From Thermopolyspora sp040678635 (GTDB taxonomy: Bacteria; Actinomycetota; Actinomycetes; Streptosporangiales; Streptosporangiaceae), in assembly GCF_040678635.1 (NCBI RefSeq), contig NZ_JBFATZ010000006.1:248001-312000 (forward strand): a stretch of DNA of 64,000 nt, in the 5' to 3' direction. A program made the position numbers and the translations under genes. The stretch's first letter is position 1. Each line of letters opens with the position of its first letter. Shown here in pieces: positions 49,188 to 57,402 of this stretch. The notes beneath the pieces are model-generated. The model was not told where the DNA came from. It made no database searches and was given only the letters and a program-made list of their open reading frames with translations.

Positions 49188-50357
49188 GTGGATCCCGCAC
49201 AAATCGTGTCAGATCGGATCGGTCGCCGGTGCCTCCATCTGCCGTCGAACAGGCTCGGCCTGTTCCTCGCGCTCCGGCACTGGTGCACTCCCGGTCAGCG
49301 ACTGCTCATGTCCCCCATCTCCGCCGATGAGATCATATTTGTGGTACTCGCCGCCGGACTGCTGCCGGTCATCGCACCGCTGTCCCTGCTCGACGGCAAC
49401 ATCGAGGTCCCCCTCGCCCTCCTCGACTCGGTCGACGCCGTCCTCACCACCAACCTGTACGGCCTGCCGGACCGCGTCACCGAGCTCACCGGCAAGATCC
49501 TCATCGAGGACGTCGCGCACGCCATGGAGACGACCGTGGGCGGGCAGCCCCTCGGCACGTTCGGCGTCGCCGGCGTGTTCAGCCTCTCCAAGCACGCCGG
49601 CGCGGGTTCCGGCGGCGTCCTCGCGGTCGAGCACGAGGCCGACTACCGCGCCCTGAAGCGCCACCGCGACCTCCTGCTCCGGCCGGGATCGCTGCGCCGC
49701 GAGGTCACCTCCGTGCTCACCTCCACGGCACGCCGGACGGCACTGCGACTGAACCTGGTACGCCCCGCGCTCGCCCTGTCGCGCGCCCTCGGCCTGGAGG
49801 AGGAGCGGGAGGGCTACCGCATCGACTGCCGCCGCCGCGCCCTGTCCGCCGCCCTCGCCGAGACGCCGCGCCTGCCGCCCTTCGACGCCTGGGTACGCGC
49901 CGACCTGCATCACTACCGCGACCGGAACGGCGCCCTGCGCCGCTGGTACCAGTGCAGACGACTGCTTGCCCTGCCCCGCGAGCGAGACGCGCGGATCGCC
50001 GGCGTACACCGCCTGGCCGAGTTGCCCGCCGCCGCCGAGGGCGTACGCCTCCACGCGGACCAGCCGCTCTTCCGGGTTCCGCTCCTCGTCGAGGACCGCG
50101 ACGCCGCGATCGCCACCCTGGAACGGCACGGCGTGGCGACCGGCTACCTGTACGACCCGCCGTACGACGACTACCTGCCCGGTCTCGTCACGCCCTCCCC
50201 CGCCCCGGAGGTGGCGCGCTGGTGGGCCCGGCACGTGCTGCCGGTCGACCCGCTCTACGCCCACCGTGCGCTCCCGATCGTCGAGCGCCTCCGCCCGGCG
50301 CCCCCGCCCCGGCAACCGGCCACAGCCCCGCCCACCACCCTGCCGAACGCCGGCTGA
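49188..50357 (+). CDS. DegT/DnrJ/EryC1-type aminotransferase-like protein
   Basis: A 389-residue PLP-type protein. DVAHAMETTVGG, GVFSLSKHAGAGSGGVLAVE with the Lys and Gly run, and YLYDPPYDDY near the end resemble the DegT family. The usual N-terminal S-G-T-x-A-L motif is replaced by LPSNRLGLFLALRHW, so the substrate or function may differ. GTG at 49188 has a weak ribosome-binding site. It is 144 bases before the threonine dehydratase. Confidence 0.7.
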   Translation: MDPAQIVSDRIGRRCLHLPSNRLGLFLALRHWCTPGQRLLMSPISADEIIFVVLAAGLLPVIAPLSLLDGNIEVPLALLDSVDAVLTTNLYGLPDRVTELTGKILIEDVAHAMETTVGGQPLGTFGVAGVFSLSKHAGAGSGGVLAVEHEADYRALKRHRDLLLRPGSLRREVTSVLTSTARRTALRLNLVRPALALSRALGLEEEREGYRIDCRRRALSAALAETPRLPPFDAWVRADLHHYRDRNGALRRWYQCRRLLALPRERDARIAGVHRLAELPAAAEGVRLHADQPLFRVPLLVEDRDAAIATLERHGVATGYLYDPPYDDYLPGLVTPSPAPEVARWWARHVLPVDPLYAHRALPIVERLRPAPPPRQPATAPPTTLPNAG

Positions 50358-50501
50358 CCCGAGCCGACCCCGGCCCGGCCCGGCCGGGCGGGGCGCGGCG
50401 TCGGCAGGGGCGGACCCGGCCGCCGGACGCTGGTGAGAGAATTCGCGTGACCGCCGCCGTACAGGAACGGCTCTACGGACCCGCTGTGGAGGTGCACGCC
50501 G

Positions 50502-51506
50502 TTGCCACCCTCGACCGACGCGGAACCGGTGCCCGCCGGGACCGCCACGTCGCCCGTGACGTTCGACGACGTCCGTGAGGCCGCCGCTCGCCTCGACGGC
50601 GTCGCCCACCGCACCCCCGTGCTCACCTCCCGCACCCTGAACGCCCTCGTCGGTGCCGAGGTGTTCGTCAAGTGCGAGAACTTCCAGCGCGTCGGCGCGT
50701 TCAAGTTCCGCGGCGCCTACAACGCCGCCGCCCGGCTCATCCCCGGCCAGCTCGCCAAGGGCATCGCCGCCTACTCCTCCGGCAACCACGCCCAGGCCGT
50801 CGCCCTGGCGGCCCGCGAGCTGGGCTCCTCCGCCGTGATCCTGATGCCCGAGGACGCCCCGCGCTCCAAGCGGGAGGCGACCGCCGGATACGGCGCGGAG
50901 ATCGTCACCTACGACCGCTACACCCAGGACCGCACCGCGCTCGGCCGCGCCCTCGCCGAAGACCGCGGCCTGACGCTCATCCCGCCCTACGACCACCCCC
51001 ACGTCATCGCCGGTCAGGGCACCGCCGCCCTCGAACTCCTGGAGGAGACCGGGGAGCTCGACGCCCTCGTCGTGCCCGTCGGCGGCGGCGGGCTCATCGC
51101 CGGAAGCGCCATCGCGGCCAAGGCGCTCCACCCCGCGATCCGGATCGTCGGCGTCGAGCCGGAGAACGGCGACGACACCAAGCGCTCCCTGGAACGCGGC
51201 GAGCGCGTCACCATCCCCGTGCCCCGCACGATCGCCGACGGCCAGGCCCTGCCCACCCCCGGCGAGCTCACCTTCGCCGTCAACCGGCACCTCGTCGACG
51301 CCATCGCCCTGGTGAGCGACGCGGAGATCATCGCCGCCATGCGCTTCGTCTTCGAACGCCTGAAGATCGTCCTGGAGCCGAGCGGCGCGTCCGCCCTGGC
51401 CGCCCTCATCGCCGGACGCGTCGCCGACCCGCCGCGCCGCGTCGGCGTCATCGCCTCCGGCGGCAACATCGACACCCGGAGGTTCACCGAGCTCGTCGGC
51501 GGGTGA
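50502..51506 (+). CDS. threonine/serine ammonia-lyase (catabolic type)
   Basis: A 334-residue PLP-dependent dehydratase of fold II that should convert L-Thr or L-Ser to 2-oxobutyrate or pyruvate plus ammonia via an enamine. The Schiff-base Lys68 is in GAFKFRGAYNA, the substrate loop is YSSGNHAQAVA, the phosphate loop is VGGGGLIAGSAIAAK. It lacks the ACT domain of biosynthetic IlvA. TTG at 50502 has GGAGG nine bases upstream. A second dehydratase, fused to RidA, lies at 57403-58914. Confidence 0.9.
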   Translation: MPPSTDAEPVPAGTATSPVTFDDVREAAARLDGVAHRTPVLTSRTLNALVGAEVFVKCENFQRVGAFKFRGAYNAAARLIPGQLAKGIAAYSSGNHAQAVALAARELGSSAVILMPEDAPRSKREATAGYGAEIVTYDRYTQDRTALGRALAEDRGLTLIPPYDHPHVIAGQGTAALELLEETGELDALVVPVGGGGLIAGSAIAAKALHPAIRIVGVEPENGDDTKRSLERGERVTIPVPRTIADGQALPTPGELTFAVNRHLVDAIALVSDAEIIAAMRFVFERLKIVLEPSGASALAALIAGRVADPPRRVGVIASGGNIDTRRFTELVGG

Positions 51507-51619
51507 CCGGGCGGCCGCCGTACCGCCCTGCCGCCCCGCGTTGACGACCTGGCTCGGGCCGCGCCTTGCCGCCGTTGGCCTCGGCCGTACCGCCGCCCTA
51601 CCGCCCCGCGTCCGACGCC

Positions 51620-51722
51620 GAGACGACGAGACGACGAGACGACGAGACGACGACGAAACGCCCGGTGCGCGAGCGCCGGGCGTTTCGTCGAGGTCTTCGA
51701 GGTCTTCGAGGTCTTCGAGGTC
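51620..51722. repeat. hairpin flanked by short tandem repeats
   Basis: GAGACGAC is repeated four times (51620-51651), followed by a 15-bp perfect stem CGACGAAACGCCCGG / CCGGGCGTTTCGTCG with a 10-base loop (51651-51690), then GAGGTCTTC about three times (51690-51722). The stem is a likely two-way terminator between the convergent dehydratase and crotonase genes. Confidence 0.8.
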
Positions 51723-52575
51723 AGAACAGTGTGCGCGCCGCGGAGTCATTGATCAGATCGGGATTGGGCACCCGGGACTTGCTCGCGATGTTGGCGAGCA
51801 TCTGGTGCGCCATGTGGAAGCCGAAGTCCTCGGCCACCATCTTCTTCCAGTGCCGCGAGATGATGTTGTGGGCCGCCCACCGGGCGTACCGCGGCCGCTT
51901 CATGATGAAACGGGCGAGTTCCCACGCGCGGTCGAGAAGCCGCTCGCGCGGAAGCACCTCGTTGACGATGCCCCATTCGAGGGCCTTCTCGGCCGGGATC
52001 GGCTTGGCCCCGTAGATGTAGTAGGCGGCGCGCTTGTGGCCCATCAGCGTCTGCAGCGCCATGCCCTGGCCGTCCCCGGGCGGCGAGCCCAGCCAGAAGT
52101 GCGGGTCCATGAAGTCGGCGTCCGGGGCAGCGAGCGTGATATCGCTCATCATCGCGAACTCGGTGTGCACGCCCGCGCCGTTGACCGCCGCGATCGTCGG
52201 GATGTCGATGCTGTTGACGAAGCTCTCGATGAGCTTCCAGCCGTCCATCATGCGCTGAAAGGTCAGATCCGGGTCCAGGTCGGAGGCGGGCACGGGGTTG
52301 AGCCCCCGCGGGTTGCCCGTCATCCACCGGTCGCCGGTGCCCGTGATGATCAGCACGTGGTTCTCGGGGTCGTTGCCGATCTCCTGCCACACCCGCGGCC
52401 AGGCGTTGTGCGCGGCGTGCGTGTGGACGTACGGGCCGTCGGCGGTGTGCAGGCGGACCTCGATGATGCCGTCCTCGCGCCGCATCCGGAAGAAGTCGGC
52501 GTACGTGGCCGAGTACTCCTCGAGCGTGCGCGGGGCAAGGTAGCCCTCCCAGTGATCGGCCAGGTTGATCGCCAT
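51721..52575 (-). CDS. crotonase-family hydrolase, 6-oxocamphor hydrolase-like
   Basis: A 284-residue crotonase. It resembles 6-oxocamphor hydrolase, which cleaves the C-C bond of a cyclic beta-diketone by a retro-Claisen reaction. His137, His159 (MDPHFWLGSPPGDG) and Asp168 match the His/His/Asp residues of that enzyme at equal spacing; the fourth position is probably Gln258 instead of Glu. The substrate is probably a cyclic or bulky diketone. Start at 52575 has GGAGG. It is divergent from a TetR gene. Confidence 0.75.
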   Translation of the reverse strand: MAINLADHWEGYLAPRTLEEYSATYADFFRMRREDGIIEVRLHTADGPYVHTHAAHNAWPRVWQEIGNDPENHVLIITGTGDRWMTGNPRGLNPVPASDLDPDLTFQRMMDGWKLIESFVNSIDIPTIAAVNGAGVHTEFAMMSDITLAAPDADFMDPHFWLGSPPGDGQGMALQTLMGHKRAAYYIYGAKPIPAEKALEWGIVNEVLPRERLLDRAWELARFIMKRPRYARWAAHNIISRHWKKMVAEDFGFHMAHQMLANIASKSRVPNPDLINDSAARTLF

Positions 52576-52689
52576 GCGGCTGCCTCCGATTGCGTGTAGT
52601 GAACCGCGCCCGATCCGCCGGTACGCGGACGGCACGAGGGATGCGAGAGGGATGGACGCGCCGACGCGCGTCGGCCTGCCGCAGAAAGT

Positions 52690-52706
52690 ACACCAATCAG
52701 TGTGGT
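52690..52706. promoter_or_regulatory. possible TetR operator
   Basis: The block ACACCAATCAGTGTGGT has ACAC/GTGT ends with a six-base centre and sits between the crotonase and TetR genes. The weak symmetry makes this a suggestion only. Confidence 0.35.
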
Positions 52707-52731
52707 TTTTCGAGCGGCGTACGCTTGGATC

Positions 52732-53385
52732 ATGTCGAGGGGCATCGCGACCGTGCAGACTCCCGGCCGTCGCCGGAGGTCGGAGGGCAAGAAGGCCGCG
52801 ATCTTGGACGCGGCGGAGGCGCTGTTCGTCGCCGAGGGGTACGAGCGGGCGAGCGTGGACGCCATCGCGGCTCGCGCGCAGGTCTCCAAGCGCACCGTCT
52901 ACGACCACTTCGGGGAGAAGGGGACGATCTTCCTACGGGTGCTCGAACGCGTGAACGACGCGCTGGCGAGCACCGTCCGCGCCGCGATCGACGAGGAGCT
53001 GACGCCGGGGCGCGACCTGCGCGAGGCGCTGACGGCGTTCGCCCGGCGCGTCGTCCTGCGCACCTTCCCGTCGTCGGACTACGTGACCTTCCGCCGCCTC
53101 ACCGCGCAGCACTGGGCGACGCCCCGGCTGCCCGAGGACGTGCGCGACCGCCCCGAGCGGATGCTGGAGGAGCGCTTCGCCGCGCTCGCGGCGGCCGGCG
53201 AGATCCGCGCCGCCGATCCCCGCGTCGCGGCCCGGCACTTCACGGCCCTGACGGTCGGCCTCGCGCTCGACACGCTCGACACGCTCGACGACCGGCGGGA
53301 CGGCGAGCCGGACAAGCCGGACGAGCCGGAGATCCTCGCCGTCATCGCCGACGGCGTGGACGCGTTCCTGCGCGCCTACCGCTGA
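52732..53385 (+). CDS. TetR/AcrR-family regulator
   Basis: A 217-residue repressor. The helix-turn-helix is AAILDAAEALFVAEGYERAS followed by VDAIAARAQVSKRTVYDHFG. The C-terminal helical ligand domain ends LAVIADGVDAFLRAYR, with a DTLDTLDDRRDGEPDKPDEP low-complexity turn. ATG at 52732. It probably controls the divergent crotonase. The end overlaps the Lrp-type gene by 10 bases. Confidence 0.88.
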   Translation: MSRGIATVQTPGRRRRSEGKKAAILDAAEALFVAEGYERASVDAIAARAQVSKRTVYDHFGEKGTIFLRVLERVNDALASTVRAAIDEELTPGRDLREALTAFARRVVLRTFPSSDYVTFRRLTAQHWATPRLPEDVRDRPERMLEERFAALAAAGEIRAADPRVAARHFTALTVGLALDTLDTLDDRRDGEPDKPDEPEILAVIADGVDAFLRAYR

Positions 53386-54389
53386 GCGTCCCCGTCCGGG
53401 ACGAGCGGCACGGTGCGCACGCACCGCCCCTCCTCGTCCAGGACGCGGCCCAGCAGCTTGGTCATCCTCAGCACCACCGAGCGGTCCTGAACGCGCAGCT
53501 CCGGCAGCTCCCGCCCCATCCGCCACTCCAGGTCGTGCACCTCGGCCGGCGAGCGCAGCCACGCGTCGACGATCACGTTGAACGGCCCAGCCACGAACGT
53601 CGAGGCCCGGACCCCCGGCAGCGCCCGGATGCGCTCCTCCGCACCGCCCAGGTCGTGGACGTCCAGTGAGCCGAAGAACACCGCGGAGACCGACCGGCCG
53701 GACAGATGGCGGGAGACGTCGCAGCGAATGGTGACCAGTCCCGCCTCCAGCATGCGGGACAGCCTGCGGCGGGCGGTCACCGGGCTGACGCCCGCGTGCT
53801 CGGCGAGCCGTTCGAACGACATCCGCCCGTCGAGGTGCAACGCGCGCAGGATGCGCGTGTCGGCGTCGGTGAGCGCGTCGGCGGCGTCGGAGCGCGGCCC
53901 CGGGCGCGCTCCGAGGCGGCGCCGCTGCTCGGGGCTGAGCGCGCCCTCCCGCCAGCGGCTGGCCTCCAGGGTCGATCCGGTGACCACATGGCTGCGGACC
54001 CGCGCGATCCCCGGGACCCGCCCGACGAGGTCGAGCAGGTACGCCGACAGCGCGTCGAGCGTGGGCGCCTGCGCGAGCAGCATCACGTCCCGCGCGCCGC
54101 TGGTCACCTTGACCGTGGCCGCCTGCGGGTCCTCCGCGAGCGCGAGCGCGACGTCGGCCGACCGCCCGTGCGAGCAGTCGACCTCCACCAGCGCGCACGC
54201 CGGGGTCAGGCGTCCCGAGGGGTACGCGGTGACCCAGGCCACCCCCTCGGACTCCAGCCGCGCCCAGCGCCGGCTCACCGTCACCGGGTCCACGCCGAGC
54301 ACTCCCCCGAGCTTCTGCCAGCTCGCCCGCGGCGCCGACCGCACCGCGTCGACGATCGCGACGTCGAGTTCATCGAAGGACGCGGCCAT
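53376..54389 (-). CDS. Lrp/AsnC-family regulator with two tandem modules
   Basis: A 337-residue regulator with two Lrp-type units. The first has DELDVAIVDAVRSAPRASWQ and VSRRWARLESEG; the second DADTRILRALHLDGRMSFER with LAEHAGVSPVTARRRLSRML. Each DNA-binding part is followed by a RAM-like ligand domain. AAGGAG precedes the ATG at 54389. It is divergent from the amidohydrolase operon, so an amino acid or peptide-derived compound is the probable effector. Confidence 0.9.
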   Translation of the reverse strand: MAASFDELDVAIVDAVRSAPRASWQKLGGVLGVDPVTVSRRWARLESEGVAWVTAYPSGRLTPACALVEVDCSHGRSADVALALAEDPQAATVKVTSGARDVMLLAQAPTLDALSAYLLDLVGRVPGIARVRSHVVTGSTLEASRWREGALSPEQRRRLGARPGPRSDAADALTDADTRILRALHLDGRMSFERLAEHAGVSPVTARRRLSRMLEAGLVTIRCDVSRHLSGRSVSAVFFGSLDVHDLGGAEERIRALPGVRASTFVAGPFNVIVDAWLRSPAEVHDLEWRMGRELPELRVQDRSVVLRMTKLLGRVLDEEGRCVRTVPLVPDGDAQR

Positions 54390-54463
54390 TGCGCGCCGGC
54401 TCCTTTCCTGCACAAACCTGGCCTGCGATGTCGATTTCCTGCATTTCGGCGGCCGTTTCCCGA

Positions 54464-54489
54464 GGTCACCCTACCGTGACCACCGTCAC
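54464..54489. promoter_or_regulatory. overlapping inverted repeats, operator candidate
   Basis: GGTCAC-N6-GTGACC (54464-54481) overlaps GTGAC-CACC-GTCAC (54476-54489), giving three half-sites in the divergent region between the Lrp-type gene and the amidohydrolase operon. Confidence 0.5.
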
Positions 54490-54515
54490 AGCGGAGCGAG
54501 CGAGATTGGCGACGA

Positions 54516-55820
54516 GTGCGAGTGAACGACGCAGCCGCCCTGCGGATCCACAACGTACGGCTCATCGACGGCACCGGGGCCGAGGCCGTGGACGATGCCG
54601 TGCTCGAGGCCGACGCCGACGGCTGGATCACCTACGCGGGCCCCGCGGCGCGGGCGCCCGAGGCACGCCCGGGGGTGCGGACGATCGACGGCGCGGGCGG
54701 GACCCTGCTCCCGGGACTGTTCGACTGCCACACCCATCTCGGCGTCGCCTCCGATCGGTCGCTCGTGGAGACCGCGCTGCTGACCGACCCTGTCGTGAAC
54801 GTGTTCCAGACGGCCGAGCGGCTGCGCCGGACGCTCGAGGCCGGCATCACGTCGGTCCGTGACCTGGGCGGGCTGCCCGCCGGATTCCGCGACGCCGTCG
54901 CCGCCGGACTCATCCCGGGCCCGCGCGTGCAGACGTCCGTCGGCGTGATCAGCCACACCGGCGGGCACGCCGACGACACGATGCCCGGCGGCAGGCGGCT
55001 CGGCATCGAGTACTGCGAGCTCGCCGACGACGTGGCGGGCGTGCGGAGCGCCGCGCGGCGGATGCTGCGCGACGGCGCCGACCTCGTCAAGATCTGCACG
55101 AGCGGCGGGATCAGCAGCGCCCGCGACGATCCGGACGATCAGGATCTCCTCGACGAGGAGATCGCGGCGGTCGTGGACGAGGCGGACCGCCACCGGGGGC
55201 GGGCGGTCGCCGCGCACGCGCAGGGGCGGGCCGGCGTCCTCGCCGCGATCCGCGGCGGCGTCCGCTCGGTCGAGCACGGCTTCGGCATCGACGACGAGGG
55301 CTGCGACCTGCTCGGCGAGCGGGGCGCGTTCCTCGTGCCGACCCTGTCGGCCGTCTTCCGGCCGCTGGACCCGGCGACGACCACGCCGTGGCGCTACCGG
55401 AAGAAGCTGCGCTGGAACGAGCGGGCCAAGGAGAACATCGCCGAGGCGATCGCGCGCAAGGTGAACATCGCGATGGGCACGGACGCCGGCATCGCCCCGC
55501 ACGGGCGGAACCTCGCCGAACTGTCGTACCTGGTGGAGCTGGGCATGTCGCCCATGGAGGCGATCCGCGCGGCGACGTCCACCGGCGCGCGACTCCTCGG
55601 CGTGCAGGACACGCTCGGGACGCTGCGCGCCGGGTACGCCGCGGACCTCGTCCTCTGCGCGGGGGACCCGCTGCGGGACATCGGTGTGCTCGCGGCGCCC
55701 GAGAACATCGTCCTCGTCGCCCAACAGGGCGTCATCCGCAAGCTCGCGCCGCCCGCCACCGACCCGTCCCCGGAGCCGACGGCCGACCGGAACGGCCGCC
55801 CCGCCAAGGCGCGCCGCTGA
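54516..55820 (+). CDS. amidohydrolase-family enzyme (imidazolonepropionase/prolidase-like)
   Basis: A 434-residue metal-dependent hydrolase. The first metal site is LLPGLFDCHTHLGV; Lys in DLVKICTSGG is the probable carbamylated bridge; VAAHAQGRAG and SVEHGFGI give the next His ligands; IAMGTDAGIAPHG gives the Asp. It should cleave a cyclic amide or dipeptide-like substrate. GTG at 54516 (or 54522). It leads an operon with an MFS transporter and the RidA fusion, suggesting uptake and breakdown of an amino-acid derivative. Confidence 0.88.
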   Translation: MRVNDAAALRIHNVRLIDGTGAEAVDDAVLEADADGWITYAGPAARAPEARPGVRTIDGAGGTLLPGLFDCHTHLGVASDRSLVETALLTDPVVNVFQTAERLRRTLEAGITSVRDLGGLPAGFRDAVAAGLIPGPRVQTSVGVISHTGGHADDTMPGGRRLGIEYCELADDVAGVRSAARRMLRDGADLVKICTSGGISSARDDPDDQDLLDEEIAAVVDEADRHRGRAVAAHAQGRAGVLAAIRGGVRSVEHGFGIDDEGCDLLGERGAFLVPTLSAVFRPLDPATTTPWRYRKKLRWNERAKENIAEAIARKVNIAMGTDAGIAPHGRNLAELSYLVELGMSPMEAIRAATSTGARLLGVQDTLGTLRAGYAADLVLCAGDPLRDIGVLAAPENIVLVAQQGVIRKLAPPATDPSPEPTADRNGRPAKARR

Positions 55821-55916
55821 CCGCGGACCCACGGGACCAAGGGACCAAGGGTCCGTCCCCCCACCCGCCCCGGGGCGACAACCGCCGGGGCGTCCGGCAG
55901 CAGAAAGGAACCGCTC

Positions 55917-57386
55917 ATGCAAGAGATGAGCTCCCGTGCCACGACGGAGGAGCCGTCCACCGGCCTGCAGACCGGCTGGAACGGCCGGGTGATCGGCTAC
56001 GTCGCCATCCTCATGCTGGTGAACGTCATGGTGGACACCGTGGTCACCGCGCCGTCCTTCATCATCGCCCAGCTCAAGGACGCCTTCCAGACCACCCACT
56101 TCGCCTGGCTCGACATGAGCGCGATGCTGGCGGGCGCGATGTGGTCGCCGCTGCTCGGCAAGGCGGCCGACATCCACGGCAAGCGCCGGATCCTCGTGTT
56201 CACGCTGCTGGTCGCCGCGCTGGGCGGGATCGTGTGCCTGATCGCCCCGAACCTCGCCGTCTTCGTCCTCGGGCGGGCCCTGCAAGGCGCCGCGGTCGCG
56301 TCGCTGTTCCTCACCGTCGCGCTCATCCGGGACGTCTGCGCGTCCAGGTTCGCCATGGTCGTGACCGGGGTGGTGACCTCGGGCTCGGCCGCCTTCGGGA
56401 TCGTGACCCCGTTCGTCCTGCAGATCGCGACGGCCGCGTTCGGCTGGCGGTTCGTGTTCGTGGTCGCCGCGGGGTTCGCGGCCGTGGGCGCGCTGTGCGT
56501 ACGCCTCGCGATCCCGAACTCCGCGGTCAGGACGCCGGGCAGACTCGACGTCGCGGGCGCCCTCGTGCTCGGCGGCGGGCTCGCGGGGGTGCTCATGTAC
56601 ATCAGCCTCGGGCAGGACCTCGGCTGGCTGGGAATCCTTCCGCTGGCCGTCCTCGCCGCGGGCGTCGTGGCGCTGCTCGTCTGGTTCCTCGTGCTGAGCC
56701 GCGCGCCCGAGCCCGTGATCGACATCCGCGCCATCACGCCGACCCTCGGGCTCGGTTTCCTCGTGGTCACCATGGGGACGGGCGCCTACCGGAGCATGCT
56801 CTCGCTGTTCGGCCTGCTGGTCGACGTCGCCCCCGAGGACGGCCTCGGCTACGGCATCGCGGGCCCGGCGGCGCTCGGCCTGATGTTCGGCGTCCCCTCG
56901 TTCGGGATCACGCTCGGCGGCATCCTGGCGGGCGCGGTCGCGACGCGCGTGGGCCCCGCCTGGCCCCTCGCCGCCGGTCTGGTGACGGGGACGACCGCGG
57001 CCCTGGTGATGTTCGTCGCCGGATCCGGGAATCTCGCGATCGCCGCGGTCTGCTCGTTCATGCTCAGCCTCACGGCCGGCTCGATGGTCACCTCGGGCTT
57101 CAACCTGGCGTCCCTCCTGACGTCGCCGGAGAAGCAGGGCACGATCTCCAGCGTGGTCATGGTCATGATCGCGATCGGGTCGGTGATGATGTCCTTCATC
57201 GGCACGGCGATCCTCAACTCGACGGACATGGTCGTCGGCGGGGAGACGGTGAACTCCTCGCTCGGCGTGCACACCTACATCGCCGTCGGCGGCTGCGCGT
57301 TCGTCCTCGCCGCGATCCCCATGACGCTTCTCATTCGCAGGATGCGCCGATCTGGGGTCACGGGCGGGCCCGCGGTGCGGGGCTAG
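55917..57386 (+). CDS. MFS transporter
   Basis: A 489-residue membrane transporter of about 12-14 segments. It shows KAADIHGKRRILVFTLLVAA (motif A-like loop), VLGRALQGAAVASLFLTVAL and many hydrophobic segments. It probably moves the amidohydrolase substrate or product. It lies 96 bases after the amidohydrolase and 16 bases before the RidA fusion. Confidence 0.9.
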   Translation: MQEMSSRATTEEPSTGLQTGWNGRVIGYVAILMLVNVMVDTVVTAPSFIIAQLKDAFQTTHFAWLDMSAMLAGAMWSPLLGKAADIHGKRRILVFTLLVAALGGIVCLIAPNLAVFVLGRALQGAAVASLFLTVALIRDVCASRFAMVVTGVVTSGSAAFGIVTPFVLQIATAAFGWRFVFVVAAGFAAVGALCVRLAIPNSAVRTPGRLDVAGALVLGGGLAGVLMYISLGQDLGWLGILPLAVLAAGVVALLVWFLVLSRAPEPVIDIRAITPTLGLGFLVVTMGTGAYRSMLSLFGLLVDVAPEDGLGYGIAGPAALGLMFGVPSFGITLGGILAGAVATRVGPAWPLAAGLVTGTTAALVMFVAGSGNLAIAAVCSFMLSLTAGSMVTSGFNLASLLTSPEKQGTISSVVMVMIAIGSVMMSFIGTAILNSTDMVVGGETVNSSLGVHTYIAVGGCAFVLAAIPMTLLIRRMRRSGVTGGPAVRG

Positions 57387-57402
57387 AGGCCGGGGAGGGG
57401 AC

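Noticed and set aside
49209..51749. Very long minus-strand frame over the DegT-like and dehydratase genes
   Set aside because: Antisense to two proteins with clear motifs; its repeated EDL start only reflects the 9-bp DNA repeat.
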